Assembly (NCBI GenBank): GCA_947179485.1
Contig: OX359250.1
Location: forward strand, 3,059,661-3,123,660
Length of the DNA: 64,000 bases
Direction of reading: 5' to 3'
Source of the DNA: Allacma fusca
Taxonomy: Eukaryota > Arthropoda > Collembola > Symphypleona > Sminthuridae
Shown: piece after piece, positions 1-12,700 of the stretch
Layout: every line of letters begins with the position of its first letter
Position numbering within the stretch: position 1 is the stretch's first letter
Notes under the pieces: generated by a model
Databases searched by the model: none
What the model was told of the DNA's origin: nothing
What the model saw: only the letters and a program-made list of their open reading frames with translations
Program-made: the position numbers and the translations under genes

Positions 1-183
1 GTTTTTAAATTTAGTATCATTTCCACGCATAGAATTCCAGACCACCTAAGGATACGGCTTCATGATTAGCTCCCTTATAAATATTTGAGTAGATACGCAA
101 AACATGACTTTTTTCAATATACACATATTTGACTGTTGTAAATAGAATTTCCCATAGTTTTTGGGGCCATGTGAGGCACTCAC
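1..183 (-). other. sal: Start of intron 5 of the Spalt/SALL gene
   Basis: Begins with the donor GTGAGT at 183-178 and runs out of the window. Nothing else is seen in it. Confidence 0.85.
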
Positions 184-765
184 CTCTTGAGTTCTTTTCT
201 GTAACACTTCAAGGGTATTAGGTTCTCGAATGATATTTAGATCTCCGTTAGGAGAGAGTATACTAGTCGACGAGGCGCCTGGTGGGAGCCCGGGTGACAA
301 TGGCTGGTTAGGGTCTTGATTTGCACAATTAAGTAGGGAAGCAAAATGTGGATTGAGACCTTCGGAGCCATTGGTGGCATTGACTGTTCCCATGGAGGAA
401 CTCGTCGTACTGTTATTACTATTCGTGTTTGGTTTTGTCGTCTGCTTGAGAGGTGAGAGGCTGTTGGGTTTACTACTACTGCTACTGATATCAGGAGGTT
501 GAGGTGTCGTACTCGTTGAAGGAACTGGACTTGGTGAGTTGGGCGGAGACGAGTCATCATGCTGAACAGAGTTCTGATCACTCTTCGAGACCAACTGCTG
601 CTGAAGATGTTGGAGCAACTGAAGCTGGAGAAGCTGTTGTTGCTGCAGTGTGAACAGGGTTGTTTGAAGTGCGGCTAGTTCTTGAAATGATCCGTTGTTG
701 TTATTTTTTGTGTTCTTCGTCGCATGGTTATTCAGAGCATTCGCAGCAAACTGAGCCATAGCCAC
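184..765 (-). CDS. sal: Spalt/SALL exon 5: glutamine-rich helix and Ser/Pro-rich region
   Basis: A 582-base exon, 194 codons, phase 0 at both ends. The acceptor is GTGTGTTAG before GTG GCT ATG, and the donor is GTGAGT after CAA GAG. It opens VAMAQFAANALNN, continuing the motif from exon 4. At about residues 176-208 of the spliced protein lies a Leu/Gln-rich helix (core TLQQQQLLQLQLLQHLQQQL); in SALL proteins this region mediates homo- and hetero-dimerisation. A long Ser/Pro/Thr-rich stretch follows, then SPGLPPGAS and a final NTLEVLQKRTQE block that I associate with arthropod Spalt proteins just before the first finger pair. The open frame runs past the donor to position 46, but that tail is intron. 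Confidence 0.94.
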
Positions 766-1122
766 CTAACACACGGACACAAGTCAAGCATCATTATTAG
801 TCACTGTAAACAACACTCTTGTCTCTTTCAAAACTTGTCTTCCAAACAAGAGCAATGCTCAATAACAACAATAAGCTCCAAATTATGTTCCTCAACATTA
901 TCCGAAATATTATCCGAAATGCTACACTATAACTAATATTATTTAAAAATTCTTGCCCCACTAAAACAGGACAACTACAGTACAAACCAAACACCAATTG
1001 TTTACCTACAACTGGATTATGTGAATTTGAATCCGCATAAAATCAGCGTTGACTTTTCATACAATCATTAGCTTTAATTTATAGGAACACCTGGGAATGT
1101 TCAAATCGACATGTAAACCTAC
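766..1122 (-). other. sal: Intron 4 of the Spalt/SALL gene (357 bp)
   Basis: GTAGGT donor, TTAG acceptor. AT-rich, with a tandem pair of the 12-mer ATTATCCGAAAT at 897-920. No other structure seen. Confidence 0.88.
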
Positions 1123-1254
1123 TTTGGTATTCTGGATTGCCTCGAGAGTAACGTTGGGGCCCACGAGTCCTGCCGGCCATGGAAAATTACCACCTATTAG
1201 ATTATGTAGAGCGGTCGCAATGGAGTCTTTCTGTAACTCCTTGGTTTCCACATC
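1123..1254 (-). CDS. sal: Spalt/SALL exon 4: NVTLEAIQNTK region
   Basis: A 132-base exon, exactly 44 codons, phase 0 at both ends. It begins DVETKELQKDS after a TTCTGCACAG acceptor and ends GPNVTLEAIQNTK before the donor GTAGGT. The terminal block matches the conserved SALL segment that in human SALL1 reads, from memory, close to NVTLQALRGTKVAVNQ; this is strong family evidence. The fixed intron position inside the motif (after the Lys codon) is useful for paralogue comparison. The middle, ALHNLIGGNFPWPAGLVG, is hydrophobic and I do not recognise it. Confidence 0.92.
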
Positions 1255-1889
1255 CTGTGCAGAATAACCGACAAAAATTTAATATTTACTCCTTGTCATT
1301 TCCTCACACTCGATCCCCTTCATCTCATTTGTTGTCAATTTCTACGCCCTGGCAAATGACTACTACATTCCTATATCTATATATGTGTGTCGATGATGAG
1401 AACCACCAACTTACTCCCTTTCATCAATTTTTTTTTATTTCAACACATACATACATACATACATACATATGTACATACATCACCAGGTTTGTTCACTGGG
1501 GTATTTGCAAAAGGCTAGCTAATCACCGTCTACCAACACTCCCTACCCCTGCCAATCACCAAAACTTTCCATCTCCTTACCTTTTCCCGAGATTTCACTG
1601 ACTTTTCGAGATTGCATAACTCTTGCGTACAGACAGAAGCCTTCTGAGGAACAAACGGCTTGCCCATCCAACGTAGTAATTATTACAGCTTATACTCAGT
1701 ATTTTGAAGCTAAGTTTGGAAGTTTGCACTATCTCTTTTTCTATCTCTGTTTTTTTTTCGCCGCCATAAATGTCTCATACATTTGGTTCAAGTTGTGAGA
1801 GTTTTTTGAGAAAAGTAATGATCTAAGGAATCATTTATCCTTGTAATTTTCATTCGGCTGAGACTGTATAATTTTAAGGAAAGATTTAC
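1255..1889 (-). other. sal: Intron 3 of the Spalt/SALL gene (635 bp)
   Basis: GTAAAT donor, TTCTGCACAG acceptor. It holds a (CATA)n tract at about 1444-1480. A 140-residue open frame on the opposite strand overlaps it but has no protein-like features. Confidence 0.85.
1444..1480. repeat. (CATA)n microsatellite
   Basis: CATA repeats ending in a TACATATGTA palindrome, inside intron 3. Confidence 0.9.
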
Positions 1890-1960
1890 CTTTTCGTCGG
1901 AAACATCTCTGGTCTTGGATTCATTATTGTTTGCATCCTCAGTGTGCATGTCATCGTCCT
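1890..1960 (-). CDS. sal: Spalt/SALL exon 3: short acidic segment
   Basis: A 71-base exon between a pyrimidine-rich CTACTTTAG acceptor and the donor GTAAAT. The phases fit: two bases at the start complete a Glu codon with exon 2, and the end lies on a codon boundary. It encodes 23 codons, DDDMHTEDANNNESKTRDVS and three more, an acidic, probably unstructured stretch. It is too short to be found as an open frame by length. Support comes from both splice sites, exact phase continuity and the run of acidic residues continuing from exon 2. Confidence 0.8.
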
Positions 1961-2216
1961 CTAAAGTAGAAACAAAGAAGAGAAGTGATAATGAATGAGG
2001 CGAGGAGGAGCATATAGTTGTAGAAACCCTAGACCATAGACAGAGTCACATACTGGAGGAGTTTGGGAGAGCAGAGCAAAGGAAGAGAGAGAGAGAGAGA
2101 GAGGGTGGGTGGGAGGGTTTGGGGAAAGTGAGGATAAAAACTCCAATAATTATTTTCTGTCACACTTGTCGTCATAATAAGAGAAAGGAGGCGGAGATCT
2201 CCGTGACAAGACATAC
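1961..2216 (-). other. sal: Intron 2 of the Spalt/SALL gene (256 bp)
   Basis: GTATGT donor, CTACTTTAG acceptor. It contains a (GA)n tract at 2083-2103, which reads as a (CT)n pyrimidine run on the gene strand. Confidence 0.85.
2083..2103. repeat. (GA)n microsatellite
   Basis: GA run in intron 2. Confidence 0.9.
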
Positions 2217-2369
2217 CTTCATCCGTCAAACAATTAGAGTGTGGAATCGACTCCCGATGCCTGGCCGGCGTTCCATCATCCATCTCTTCATCGTCATTCG
2301 GTGACGACAGGGGTCGATGAAAAGGCGCGGAGCCTTCAGTTCTTGTACGCCAACGCTCAGACTTGTCCT
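2217..2369 (-). CDS. sal: Spalt/SALL exon 2: acidic/serine-rich linker
   Basis: Internal exon of 153 bases. It is preceded by an AATATTACAG acceptor and followed by the donor GTATGT, with phase 1 on both sides. It encodes 50 full codons beginning DKSERWRTRTEG and running through SSPNDDEEMDDG to NCLTDE. No known fold is visible; the segment is charged and looks disordered, as this part of SALL proteins often is. The assignment rests on phase fit with exons 1 and 3 and on position, since the sequence itself is not a recognised motif. The C2HC finger found near this place in vertebrate SALL proteins is not present. Confidence 0.82.
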
Positions 2370-2663
2370 CTGTAATATTAATAATAATACAAATGATTAA
2401 CTAAGTCCAACTCTCCTCCTGCCATTCTGCGTAATTGTCTTCATCGAGAAAAAACCTTTTGGCAACCGGCCAGACGACAATAAGAATCGTCCCTTTTTCT
2501 CCTCTCTCTTCTTCACTCCCTTCCCTTTCTCTATACGCACCACATATCTTACACAACATTATTTCTACTATTCCTATACGTTACAAATAATTCATTGCCA
2601 TTCACTCCCAACGTACTCCCAGCGTCTGCCCTTATAACTAGATATATAATTATATATTAGGTA

Positions 2664-2682
2664 TAGAGAGAGAGAGAGAGAG
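2664..2682. repeat. (GA)n microsatellite
   Basis: GA run near the 3' end of intron 1, next to an AT-rich TATATAAT stretch. Confidence 0.9.
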
Positions 2683-3305
2683 GATAAGCTTGTACATTAC
2701 GCTTGTAATTACACAAAAGTATCTACTCCTGCACAGAATGAGCAGTTAGACTCATGTGGACTGGGCCGAAAACTTTCCTCACAACGAAATTTAATCTAAA
2801 TTCAACTTTATTTACTGACATTCGGCTAGGTTTTCATATAATTCCTTCGCCACTTACAAAACCTACGGAACCATCCAATCACCCATGTCTTACTTCTGCA
2901 CTTTTTGAGAGTTTCAATGTTAAGTGCATAACATAGAAACTGCTCCAGACACCACAAATTCTCATTCCAAATTATATTTTTCAACTAACGGCCTTTGTAT
3001 GAGAAGCGCATTGGAGACCGTATGACGAACGTAACAGCAACAACATTTTATTTTGTGGCAGGAAGATTAGAACATTACTGTAAACCCTTCAAGACAAATG
3101 ACTTTCCTCTCTGCAACTCATTTTACTCTAATGGTGAATTATGCGAAGGGTTGTAAATATAAAATGTCTTGTGTTTTTTCCCTGCTCCGTTGAAAATGAC
3201 CTGAAAAAGCTCAAAATGCCGAATGGATCCCTTGTTTATTTTGGAAATCCCTAGAATTTCGGCATTCTGGGGATCATCAATTCGTAAACATCAATCCGTC
3301 ATCAC

Positions 3306-3929
3306 AAAAATATCATATGGCATTTTTATTTCAGGAGCAAGGTAGACAATTTTAGGATTCCCTTTTCAAGATAATTTTCCCGGCGGAATTTTTCAAAAGT
3401 ACAAAATTGACCTGTTAGGTCACGACAGTCAAAAGAACGAAATAAAGTCAGTTTTTTTTTTACTTTTGGATTTTCGAGATAAAATTTAAAAAAATAAGTA
3501 TTGACTCTAGTTTCTGACAAATATTTAAAATTTAATAATAAAGAGATTCCTACACTACGCTGTATAAGTCCTCATGGGGTGAATCGAGCTAGTAGGAATG
3601 AATGCATTTTCTAGATCCGGAATAAAATTTTCCTCACATCATTTTGTGTCCAAACTGTACTATGTTTGATATTAAATTTAGACTACTACAAAACTTCGCT
3701 CAAAATAATGCTAATGTTAACTATTTGAAACTTTATTTCGGAAATAAAAAATTAGAATCCATATTTTCCAGAAAAAATTACTTCGTGCACTCAACTTCGC
3801 CGACCTTATTTGATGACATGAATCAATTTTATTCTTCAAGAAAAAAATTCAGCAAGAAAATTCTCTTCAAATGAGGATCGGAAAATTTTCAAGGTTACTC
3901 CTGAAATAAAAATTGTACCTGATATTTTT
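3306..3929. repeat. Degraded fold-back (inverted-repeat) element
   Basis: The left arm starts AAAAATATCA at 3306 and includes ATTTTTATTTCAGGAG (3322-3337). The right arm carries the exact complement of both at 3920-3929 and 3898-3913 with equal spacing. Similarity continues inward with many mismatches to about 3411 and 3822. The middle, about 400 bases, is AT-rich and not assigned. This fits an old MITE or fold-back transposon; no clean target duplication is seen. Confidence 0.65.
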
Positions 3930-5070
3930 CTTATGGCCGAACTTTTTTTTATTAGCGAGTTATTACACTCGTGTTGAAACGACTTGAGGTTGTATGTCAA
4001 GTTTTCAAAAACTCGTATTTTGTAAGGTCGCTCTAGTTACACTCCCTTGAACAAGTATCGCTTCTAAAATGCAAGTGGTACTGTTTGGAATTTTGTCTTG
4101 GAATACATATAAATAGTACTAAATACCTTTGCCATCCCTCGTTGCCTCTCCAATTATTGCTTTTGATACAATCTTGTGAACCAGATGTAATGGTTTTTTT
4201 CCCTGTTCTTAAACTCTATCCTTTAGCCATTTGTCGTAAATAGAGACTCTGGCCGAGCTTCTTGTATTGGAGTAGATGTAGATACTCATGTACATACGTG
4301 GTTACCAATTTGAGAAAGATAGCCTAGCCGCACCGACAAACTTTTACTGGCGAGCGTAAGGCTGTCGTGTGGAACTGGGGACACATGGATCTTGGAATAA
4401 TAATCCCGTGCATTGGAAATACAGATACTAGGCACACTATATGCACTCTTTGATTCCCAATTGTTCTTGATGCCAAGGTAATGCTAAACTCCCCGGCTGT
4501 AACCGCTCCATCGTTAATTACTATCAGATATATGTATCTATGTATGTACTGTAATTGGAGAGCTGTATCCACAGCTCTGGCATATGACTTAATTATTAAG
4601 CGGGTGATTACCCGGAACGTACCTTCCGTTGGAAAAACAATTGCGGAGTTGTTACTGTCCTGAAAATATCCAATGAATGATTTAGTGAAAATTCAAATGG
4701 TATTCAGTAGGACGTGGAAGTCAAGGAATCGTAACAACTTCTGAAGCTATAGCTGACTCCTCATTGTTCTTTTTGAGACAAGAGGAGAAAAGATGTGGGA
4801 AACAGTTAAAAATGATGATATTGAGTTTCCGGAAAAAGCCGTAAGTTGTAACAACAACCTCTTTAAAGAGAGACTTTCTCACAATATCCCACCAGATAAT
4901 GCTCCACACATAAGTATTCAGACGCGAGTCCAAAAATGAGACACGCACAAAACCTAAAAGAAAGACAAAAATACCACAATTGAGAAGACGCAAGGTAAAA
5001 TTTTTTAACTTCTTCCTTTTACCGTCTTCTTCATCATCCTCAATTCTGTGGACCTTGAGAGAGCTATATA

Positions 5071-5111
5071 GAGAGAGAAAGAGAGCGAGAGAGAGAGAGA
5101 GAGAGAGAGAG
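5071..5111. repeat. (GA)n microsatellite, interrupted
   Basis: GA repeats with AAAG and CGAG interruptions. Confidence 0.9.
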
Positions 5112-6397
5112 TGAGGAGACTTGGGATATTAAAAAAAGAGATTGTACACTACACAAGTTTCATCTCTGAGAACAATCGCATGTGTGTGGCTTGAAATTAT
5201 GCTTTACATTACTGACTCCTCTCCTATCTTTTCCCAATGACTTTAGTTTCTTGTGTGAACACTGCATCTATTTTTGGGCTCAATCTATCTCTCCGTAGCC
5301 TTTTCCTACATCCCAAGCACACATGCTTTTACACAGTTCAAGTAGACAAGTCTTTCGGAATTATTACACATTAAGCATACACAACACCATAAGCTCTTGT
5401 TTCTCTCTAGTGAGAACAACAGGGTTGGTAAGATTATTTTTTTTTCAACTGCACTTGTTCATTCTTCTCCTGGTTGTAGGTATATAATGTCCCATGTGTA
5501 CTTCCTCATATATAGAGCTTGGTTCTGTGCACGTCTGTAGGAGACCAGGTTGTGGGGCTTTGTGTGGATTATGTGGTCATATGACAAACTATTTCCTCTT
5601 TTCATACTGGTATGTATGCACATCTATCTATCATAATTCAGAGTCAGCATGTGTCATGCGAAAAATGTCTAGCTTTAAATCTGTTGGGATTTTTCGTTGG
5701 CTCAAAGCGCGAATCTTATTTGCAGATAAAATTAATGGGAGTTTTTTCAATCAATTTTACAGACTTGAGTTTTGTATAGAGTATATATATTCGTAGGGAA
5801 TCCCAAAATTTTATTATATCTTGTTGGGTTGATGTCGAGGGACGTGAGACTCACCAGGGCTGTAATTTTCCTCTGGATTTTACTTTTATAAATAAGTAGA
5901 GGTTATAAATACACAGTTTGAGTGTAATATGGCAGATACAAGATACTTCCCGAGAATCGGCATCATAATGGAGTGCTGTACGTGTGAACTTTATGATTAC
6001 ATGGGAATTTGAGTTTTGCAGGGAGGATGTGATTAGATGCAGGGCATGGATCAACTATTTAATCTCCGCTCCGCACATTTGCTTAGCTTCCAACTCTTTG
6101 CAATTTACTTCAACTTTTTCCCTCGCTAAAAATCACTTACATATGTAACTATCTCACTGAGGCTTTCCTGTGCTACTATTATTTACTACCCGACACAACA
6201 TAGTCAGATGCAGGTTTTTGACTTGTACCTACCGTTTGTATCACTCAGAGACGTTATGTGAAAGCGACAACTTGCTCACATTTTATTGTATACATAGAAA
6301 AACAAGAGGCAGGTTCTTGTGTGCTTAAATTATAGCTTTATACTTATTTCTATTTCTAAACCTTTGAGATGATGATAACATCGACGAATATTTCTTT

Positions 6398-6400
<3 letters not shown>

Positions 6401-6437
<37 letters not shown>
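6401..6437. repeat. (CT)n microsatellite
   Basis: Nearly pure CT run. Confidence 0.9.
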
Positions 6438-7948
6438 AGTACAATGAATACACTTGATGATAACGAGTACAGCAGTCTTTAACACCGTTATCATGCCTTG
6501 TGTCTTTATGCTATTCACGAAATTGTTGTTAACCCAGGGCTCTCTTTGGATAGTGTACATGGAAGGCAGACATATCTACACATGCATATCTACTTATACC
6601 TGCAGTGTCATTTCCCATAACGAAAGTTCCATAGCTAGTTTAGTGGCAGTGCGCATATGTACATGGTCGGAGTTGTCTCTGATTACGTATAATTAGATAC
6701 ATACATGCATACAGAGCTCAAATGCGGATACTTATTTACTGAGCATAATTTCAATGCGCTAGAGGAGTGTATATGATGCAATTTAGGAGTCCACAAGCTT
6801 CATGTTTTTGGTACTACATTGTAGGAATTATGTATCCTAGAATTCCTTCTGCACTTCTCCTTCCTCTCTCGATTCTTATTCCCTGCCAGATTTGGATAGA
6901 TAGAGTATGATGTGTCTCCTATCACAGTTATGATATGAGGCTCTCCCCCGAATCTGTTGTTCACCTCTTCACAAAATATCTATACCTATAGTAATGAGTC
7001 TCAATGACCCGGTGAGCACGAGTAAACAAATCGTGGAGCCAAAAATACTTTGACAATTACATCATAAGCATGGACTGATGTACATATGTATATATACATC
7101 TATGTATGTATGTATGGATAATCTAATCTTGCTGTGCATGGGAGCACATGGAACCGGGTGCTACTCAAACGCTCATCACTCGTCCCTTAAAACCTCATCA
7201 TCTCTTTCATATCCCTACACTTTCACATGTAAACAAGTAAGACAGGATTTTTTGACATCTTGCCGCAGATCTAGGTATGAGAGTACATACGGTGGAATAA
7301 ATACTACGTAGCAGTACAAAAATAATGCAACTGCTGCCTCAAGGAGAAGAGCAAGGAAACATTGACAGTTGTCTTTTATGACACTATGTCAACTTTTAGT
7401 TTTTAAAATACAAATATTTACAAAATAGAAAGGCTCTACTCAAAGTGGATTTGAAACTAATTTCTTCCTGAATCATATCACTTCGGTATCAGAGAGTCCC
7501 TCCCCTCAAATCCATGAGGGTTTCATGAGATGCAACAATAACCATGAGTAGAATATTGATATTCTTAGGAGAAACGGCCGAGGCAGAAGGGAAGACAGTG
7601 ACAGAGAGAAAGAGAATTGTGTTTATACCAAACCTCTGCCCTTCCTTTTTGTAAGTACTGAAGTTTTTCCGGAGGTATGCTAGCTCTCAAAGAGTAACGC
7701 ATGTTACTAAAGAGCCTCCCGAGCCTAAGAGTCTGCAAGATGAATAAGAGAATTGAGCAAAGAAAACTAAAAATGCTCTCATATTTATTTGCTATTTTAC
7801 TTTTACGACATCCTGACAATGAACATATTGACAATATTTATCCCTCGGTGAAAACTGCCGACAGACGAGGCTTTTCAAAAGCCAGATTAGAATCTTCAAT
7901 CTCTCCAAAGAGTACAGAATACACAACCAGGCACATTTCAACAGAACC

Positions 7949-7993
7949 TGTGCGTGTGTGTGTGTGTGTGTATGTGTGTGTTTGTGTGTGTGA
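7949..7993. repeat. (TG)n microsatellite
   Basis: TG repeats with a few interruptions. Confidence 0.9.
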
Positions 7994-9695
7994 GGATGCA
8001 TGGTTCAACTCCGGGTGCTTCAAGTTCCTATAAGTTCCTAAATACATATTTCTATACGTTATGTTTCTGTGAGCACAAGCCTGTTTACCTAAATTCCATA
8101 CTGAAACACCTACAGCCTTCCGTGTTCCAACATGCATATAGTACTGAGGTCTCCCTCCCGTATGTTTAGCCAGGTTTGTCACTTCCCTCACGCCACTTGA
8201 TAATATGATCAGCGGTGAGCGCCAGTGAGTAAACCAATCCACATTTACACTCAGACCGTTTGTATATTGTACCACGACGACAGATTAGTCTCATTCCTCC
8301 GACTTTAACTTTGTTCATACTTACCGTTCCATTGTAACACATACATACATACACACACCGTGTAGGATATCCCTACCCACCCAAACCTGGACAAAATCCT
8401 GGCTTACCCAATCCCACAAACTGAATGCACCAACATACTCACCTTTGATTTTTTTAAATACCAATTTTGAGGGAGATAGCCCGAAACCTTACTCAATAAT
8501 AGTAATTATTATTACTGTTACATAAAAACGCTCATATGCAAGTCTCAAGCTTTGAAAAATAAATCTTTTCATTGTAACTCTCAAAGTTTTAAGTACATAT
8601 GTATCTACATATAATTATAGATACATGTATCTATTGCCAAACCAGCCTAACACTGGAGAGGATACACACTGTCAATGAAATGACAAATGCTAAAGAAGCC
8701 GCATAGAAATGTAAATTCGGGATTTATCTTTGTCTGCATTCCCCAATTTCTTGACTAATCTCTTTTTAATCTCGATATTTATGTCCTATATGTTGGATTT
8801 GTGAGAGCGGGGAAGAGGGAAACTGGATTTTTGGAAAAAATCAGGGATGCGTCTCAAATTTGCTGACAATAGATGAGACCCGTCCTTCTCATAATAGCAT
8901 AACTCTTAATCTCTCGTCGTGTTGTCCTATCCGGAGGAGCATAAACTTGCGGGAAATGTTCACCCTTGTGTCCGCCTTTGTCACTCATTATTTGTCATTC
9001 CCAAAATTCTTAAACCACGCATTGAGGCTTCTCTCCCATTCCCTCCTCGGAAATCCAGTAAGGAGTCTATCCATTTAAATTAATAATAAATTGTCTGGCA
9101 AAAAACAAGAAATAATTACAAAACCGAAAAGAGTGATAATATTTGGAAATGAATAGGCGGGAGGAAGAAATACATGAAAGAGTACAGGGGTTATATCCCT
9201 ACTCTGTAGGACATGTAGGAGGAGAGGAAATGCAGAGACTTGTCTGAATTTATCCAAACGCATAGACTCCACCTGTAAATGTAAATTCTTGGGAAGTGTA
9301 AATACTAAAGGAAGAGAGAGAAAAAATGGTTTTATAGATATTGCATTTCCAAAATGTCTCTTCAATTTATACAGGGAGACGGAGCAGTTGGACAAAAACT
9401 GGAGGAAAGGGAGAGAATTTAAAGAATGCAAATGCATTCAGCTCCCTCCATAGAGTATACATACAGGTCCTTGTACTAAACATGGGAAAGGCAGACAATA
9501 TAGAAGATAGCTTTTGTAAATCTCAGCCGCACTGAACCATCATTTTTGGGCAAATAGAAATATCCTTAATGACAGAGAGAAATCGTAAGATAAGAAGAAC
9601 GGCTTCCATGGCATAGCATGAGGTTGAAATAAATGGTCCAGGATTTTCATTTTGGGTCTCGGAAATACATTTAGAAATTTACGATTTCTGCTCCT

Positions 9696-9731
9696 TCTCT
9701 CTCTCTCTCGCTCTCTCTCTCTCTTTCTCTC
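9696..9731. repeat. (CT)n microsatellite
   Basis: CT run with one CG interruption. Confidence 0.9.
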
Positions 9732-12700
9732 AACCATCTTTTCAAATGTTGTTCCTAGCCGGCACAAAAGTCGCAAAGCATAACATTCTCTCTCTCTAAG
9801 CTGAAACCAGCGCCTAGTGCAGGCACACTCCACATAACATAACATAATGATAATGTGTATTTTGGGGAGCATTGTTTCTCTTTCATTCATATAATGACTC
9901 TCCGAGACCCTATACCCAAACGAGGCACTCAGACATCCGTAGAGTGGACGTAGATATACGCGGTGAGGGTATAGTAGGAAGTAATAGACGCACGAACTAA
10001 TCTCAAATGGTAATAATGAGTCGCGGCACGTGAAGGGGGAAAAAGAAAAGAGATGAGAATGAAAATGCGGAAGTTGCCGTTCTTCTTAGTTTTCCCTATT
10101 TTGGAAGAATATGGACTGGGCTATTTCCTGTACAATCCCTTTGACATAATTATTATACATGGTTTCCTCTTTCTGGAACCGTTGTCCTCTCTATTTATCT
10201 CTCCAAGCTCCCGTCCCAGTAATACTTTCATCTTCAGCCATCCATTACGTGCTAATTAACATATTCTTTCAAAACTTACAGTTATCCATCTTTACTATCA
10301 CACTTGGCAGATTATACAGGACGGAACTTTCGGGTGAATTCATTTCTTTTCATTACCTTCAAATGAATAGCATTTCCCCAGTACTTTTGCGGTAGGGCTA
10401 GTCCCTAAAAGAGGACTAATTAAAACCAAAGTTGGCCCTTCGAAATGATAATGTGAGGGCTCCGGAGCTCTTCCTCCTTTCGTACCGTTTTCCCCATATC
10501 CATCAAAGTTTATCAGTCACATTTTTTTTTTCAAGTTAATTTGAATCATGTATTACTGTGAATGATAATAAGCCAGACGGGAATGAGTGGAAAGGAGAGG
10601 AGGAGAAGAAAAAAAGGAATGGGGAAGATTCTGGGCTAAATCGGTGCACAAACAAAGTGGGAAATGATGTGCTTAAACGGTGCCTCCAGCTAGGAACTTT
10701 AAGTTAAGTATAACAATAATAAGTAATAAAAGAAGGAGTGAAGGCTCACGCCAGTTTATTTGTCTGATACAGTCGGCTACATACAGGAGCAGATGCCTTG
10801 TGCGGGGGTTACAAGTTTTTGGGAAAAGTGGGATGCGGGTAGGATTTTTATCTGCTTCGCACATTCGTAACATTCTTGCGCCTTCATGTGTCCTCTGGAA
10901 CCCACTATGTCTTACGCCCTCATGCTCAGCCGGTGACCCTTATTAAGACGACAGTGACACACACACACACACATGAAATATGGTCATGTGTCATAACGCA
11001 TATTCCAAATTCCACCCCAAAATGAAGCCTGGTACTCCCACAGTCTGTTATAAATCCCTGATGATCTTCCACACAAGTCATGGGTCACTTCCCTTTCTCC
11101 CTAATGCACAGTATCCTCCAGAACGGAGCATGTACACAAGTAAACATCCCACAGAACAAGTATAGGAGCACTTTGTCAACTCATGTTTTACGTCCGCCAA
11201 GTACCCACTTCATTGCAGACTGACTCCAGTCAGGATTTACGAGAGACCATTATGAAGATATGACAACAGTTTTATTTTCACTAGAATGCTCTCTTTAGAT
11301 TCAATTTTATCTCAAAACATGTATGCATAATTACTTTGTGCTCCAAACATGTTTAATTTGTCTAAAATGCTATAAGAGATTTTTTGCTGTTGTTCCTGGA
11401 GAATTTTATGTTTACGTATAATTTTGTTGTCATGAAGATATATACATACGTCCTTCATATATAAATTTTCGTTGGAATGACTTGTTCGTACAAAACTTCG
11501 TTACCATAAACCTTTTGTCCTCACATAGGATTCCCTTGATTTAAACAAATCTTTTTATTCTGTTCATTAAGAGTTTCATTTTTTCAAAACGTTTTTTTTT
11601 TCCTGGTATGGGATTCTGAGCTGGTTTATATAGTTTGGGGGTTGAAGTAAATAACTACATATAATAATTGTAACTTTTGACTTTAAAGTAATGCTACAAG
11701 TCTGGCGAGGTGGCTGTCCTGATTAATTCAGCTTACGAAGACTGCCAATAAGATTAATTAATACAAGCCTCCTCTTATATTTGGGTTCCTTAAGACTCAC
11801 TTGAGGACACCTAGGAGGAAGTCTGTGAGAGGAAGTGAATGTAAATCTATCAACGTCATTCAAATCTTATCTAGATTTGATTCCTTACCTCACCGCATGT
11901 CTCATGTATCTACAGATATTTAATTATTTATTACTTATATTATTACGGAGTTTGAGCTTACATCTGTTGATCCCATCTGTAGTGCTTAATTTCTACAGGG
12001 AAGTTAAGTAGAAGCATTTCTTCCTTTACACATTTAATGAATACTTGGAATTAATGGATTTCCTAACTCCATGTGGTATTCTTAAGCTAGGCACAAAGGA
12101 AAGACAATTCCAGCTTTTTGTACTCCCATTGATTTTCGAAGGTGGAACTCTGAGAGGATATGGATACTGATAAATGGCAATGACTTCCCCAGTAACAGTA
12201 GTAACAAGAATTAAACAAGTGATTAAGGATAGTGAAGAATTTCCGTGTACAGTCGAATTTCGCCCGCAAAAAAAAAAAATACGGGGGAACTAAAAAAAAC
12301 TTCGAGTCTTCCCTAAACCTAAACCATACATTTGAGGAATTTTTAAGGAATCTTGAGAGAAAATTTGAAATAAAAAGGACAAAGCTGGAAGTGAACATTT
12401 GTTTAGGAAGTGGAAACATTCCCCCTTCTCTTCCCACTAAATCTGTAGATACCTATCAGAGGAAAATATGGCAGTGGATTTGGGTGCATAAGACAAAAAT
12501 ACTGGACGGGATTGTGGGGGAAAATATAGATATTCCAAGTCTGCACGTACTTCTTCTTTTTCTTTTTTTTTTTTTACAAAAACTATCCCAGAAAATTCTG
12601 CCTTCTGCTCCTTGTAAGTTGAAGAGGTTGATGAGAGACGAGGAGGAACATTGAGGACGACGGACTGCCTGGCTGAACAAAAGGCACGCGACGCGGGACT

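Larger units (their letters stand above)
2384..5500. other. Intron 1, acceptor-proximal part
   Basis: Non-coding. Holds (GA)n at 2664-2682, the fold-back element at 3306-3929 and an interrupted (GA)n at 5071-5111. A short hairpin pairing AATGCCGAA with TTTCGGCATT lies near 3215-3265. Confidence 0.6.
5501..12000. other. Intron 1, non-coding stretch
   Basis: Holds (CT)n at 6401-6437, (TG)n at 7949-7993, (CT)n at 9696-9731 and TACATATGTA palindromes at 6139, 7081 and 8594. Short open frames on both strands look like chance. Confidence 0.5.

Noticed and set aside
46-183. Extension of the exon 5 frame to a stop at 46
   Set aside because: A strong GTGAGT donor at 183 follows GAG, the family motif stops there, and the extra residues are unlike Spalt proteins.
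1179-1601. 140-codon plus-strand frame opposite exon 4 and intron 3
   Set aside because: It is a shadow of the Spalt exon 4 and of the CATA tract.
7838-8275. 145-codon minus-strand frame
   Set aside because: It runs through the (TG)n tract as His-Thr repeats and has no recognisable domain.
12232-12654. 140-codon plus-strand frame rich in Lys and Phe
   Set aside because: Its composition follows long A and T runs; no motif or splice support.
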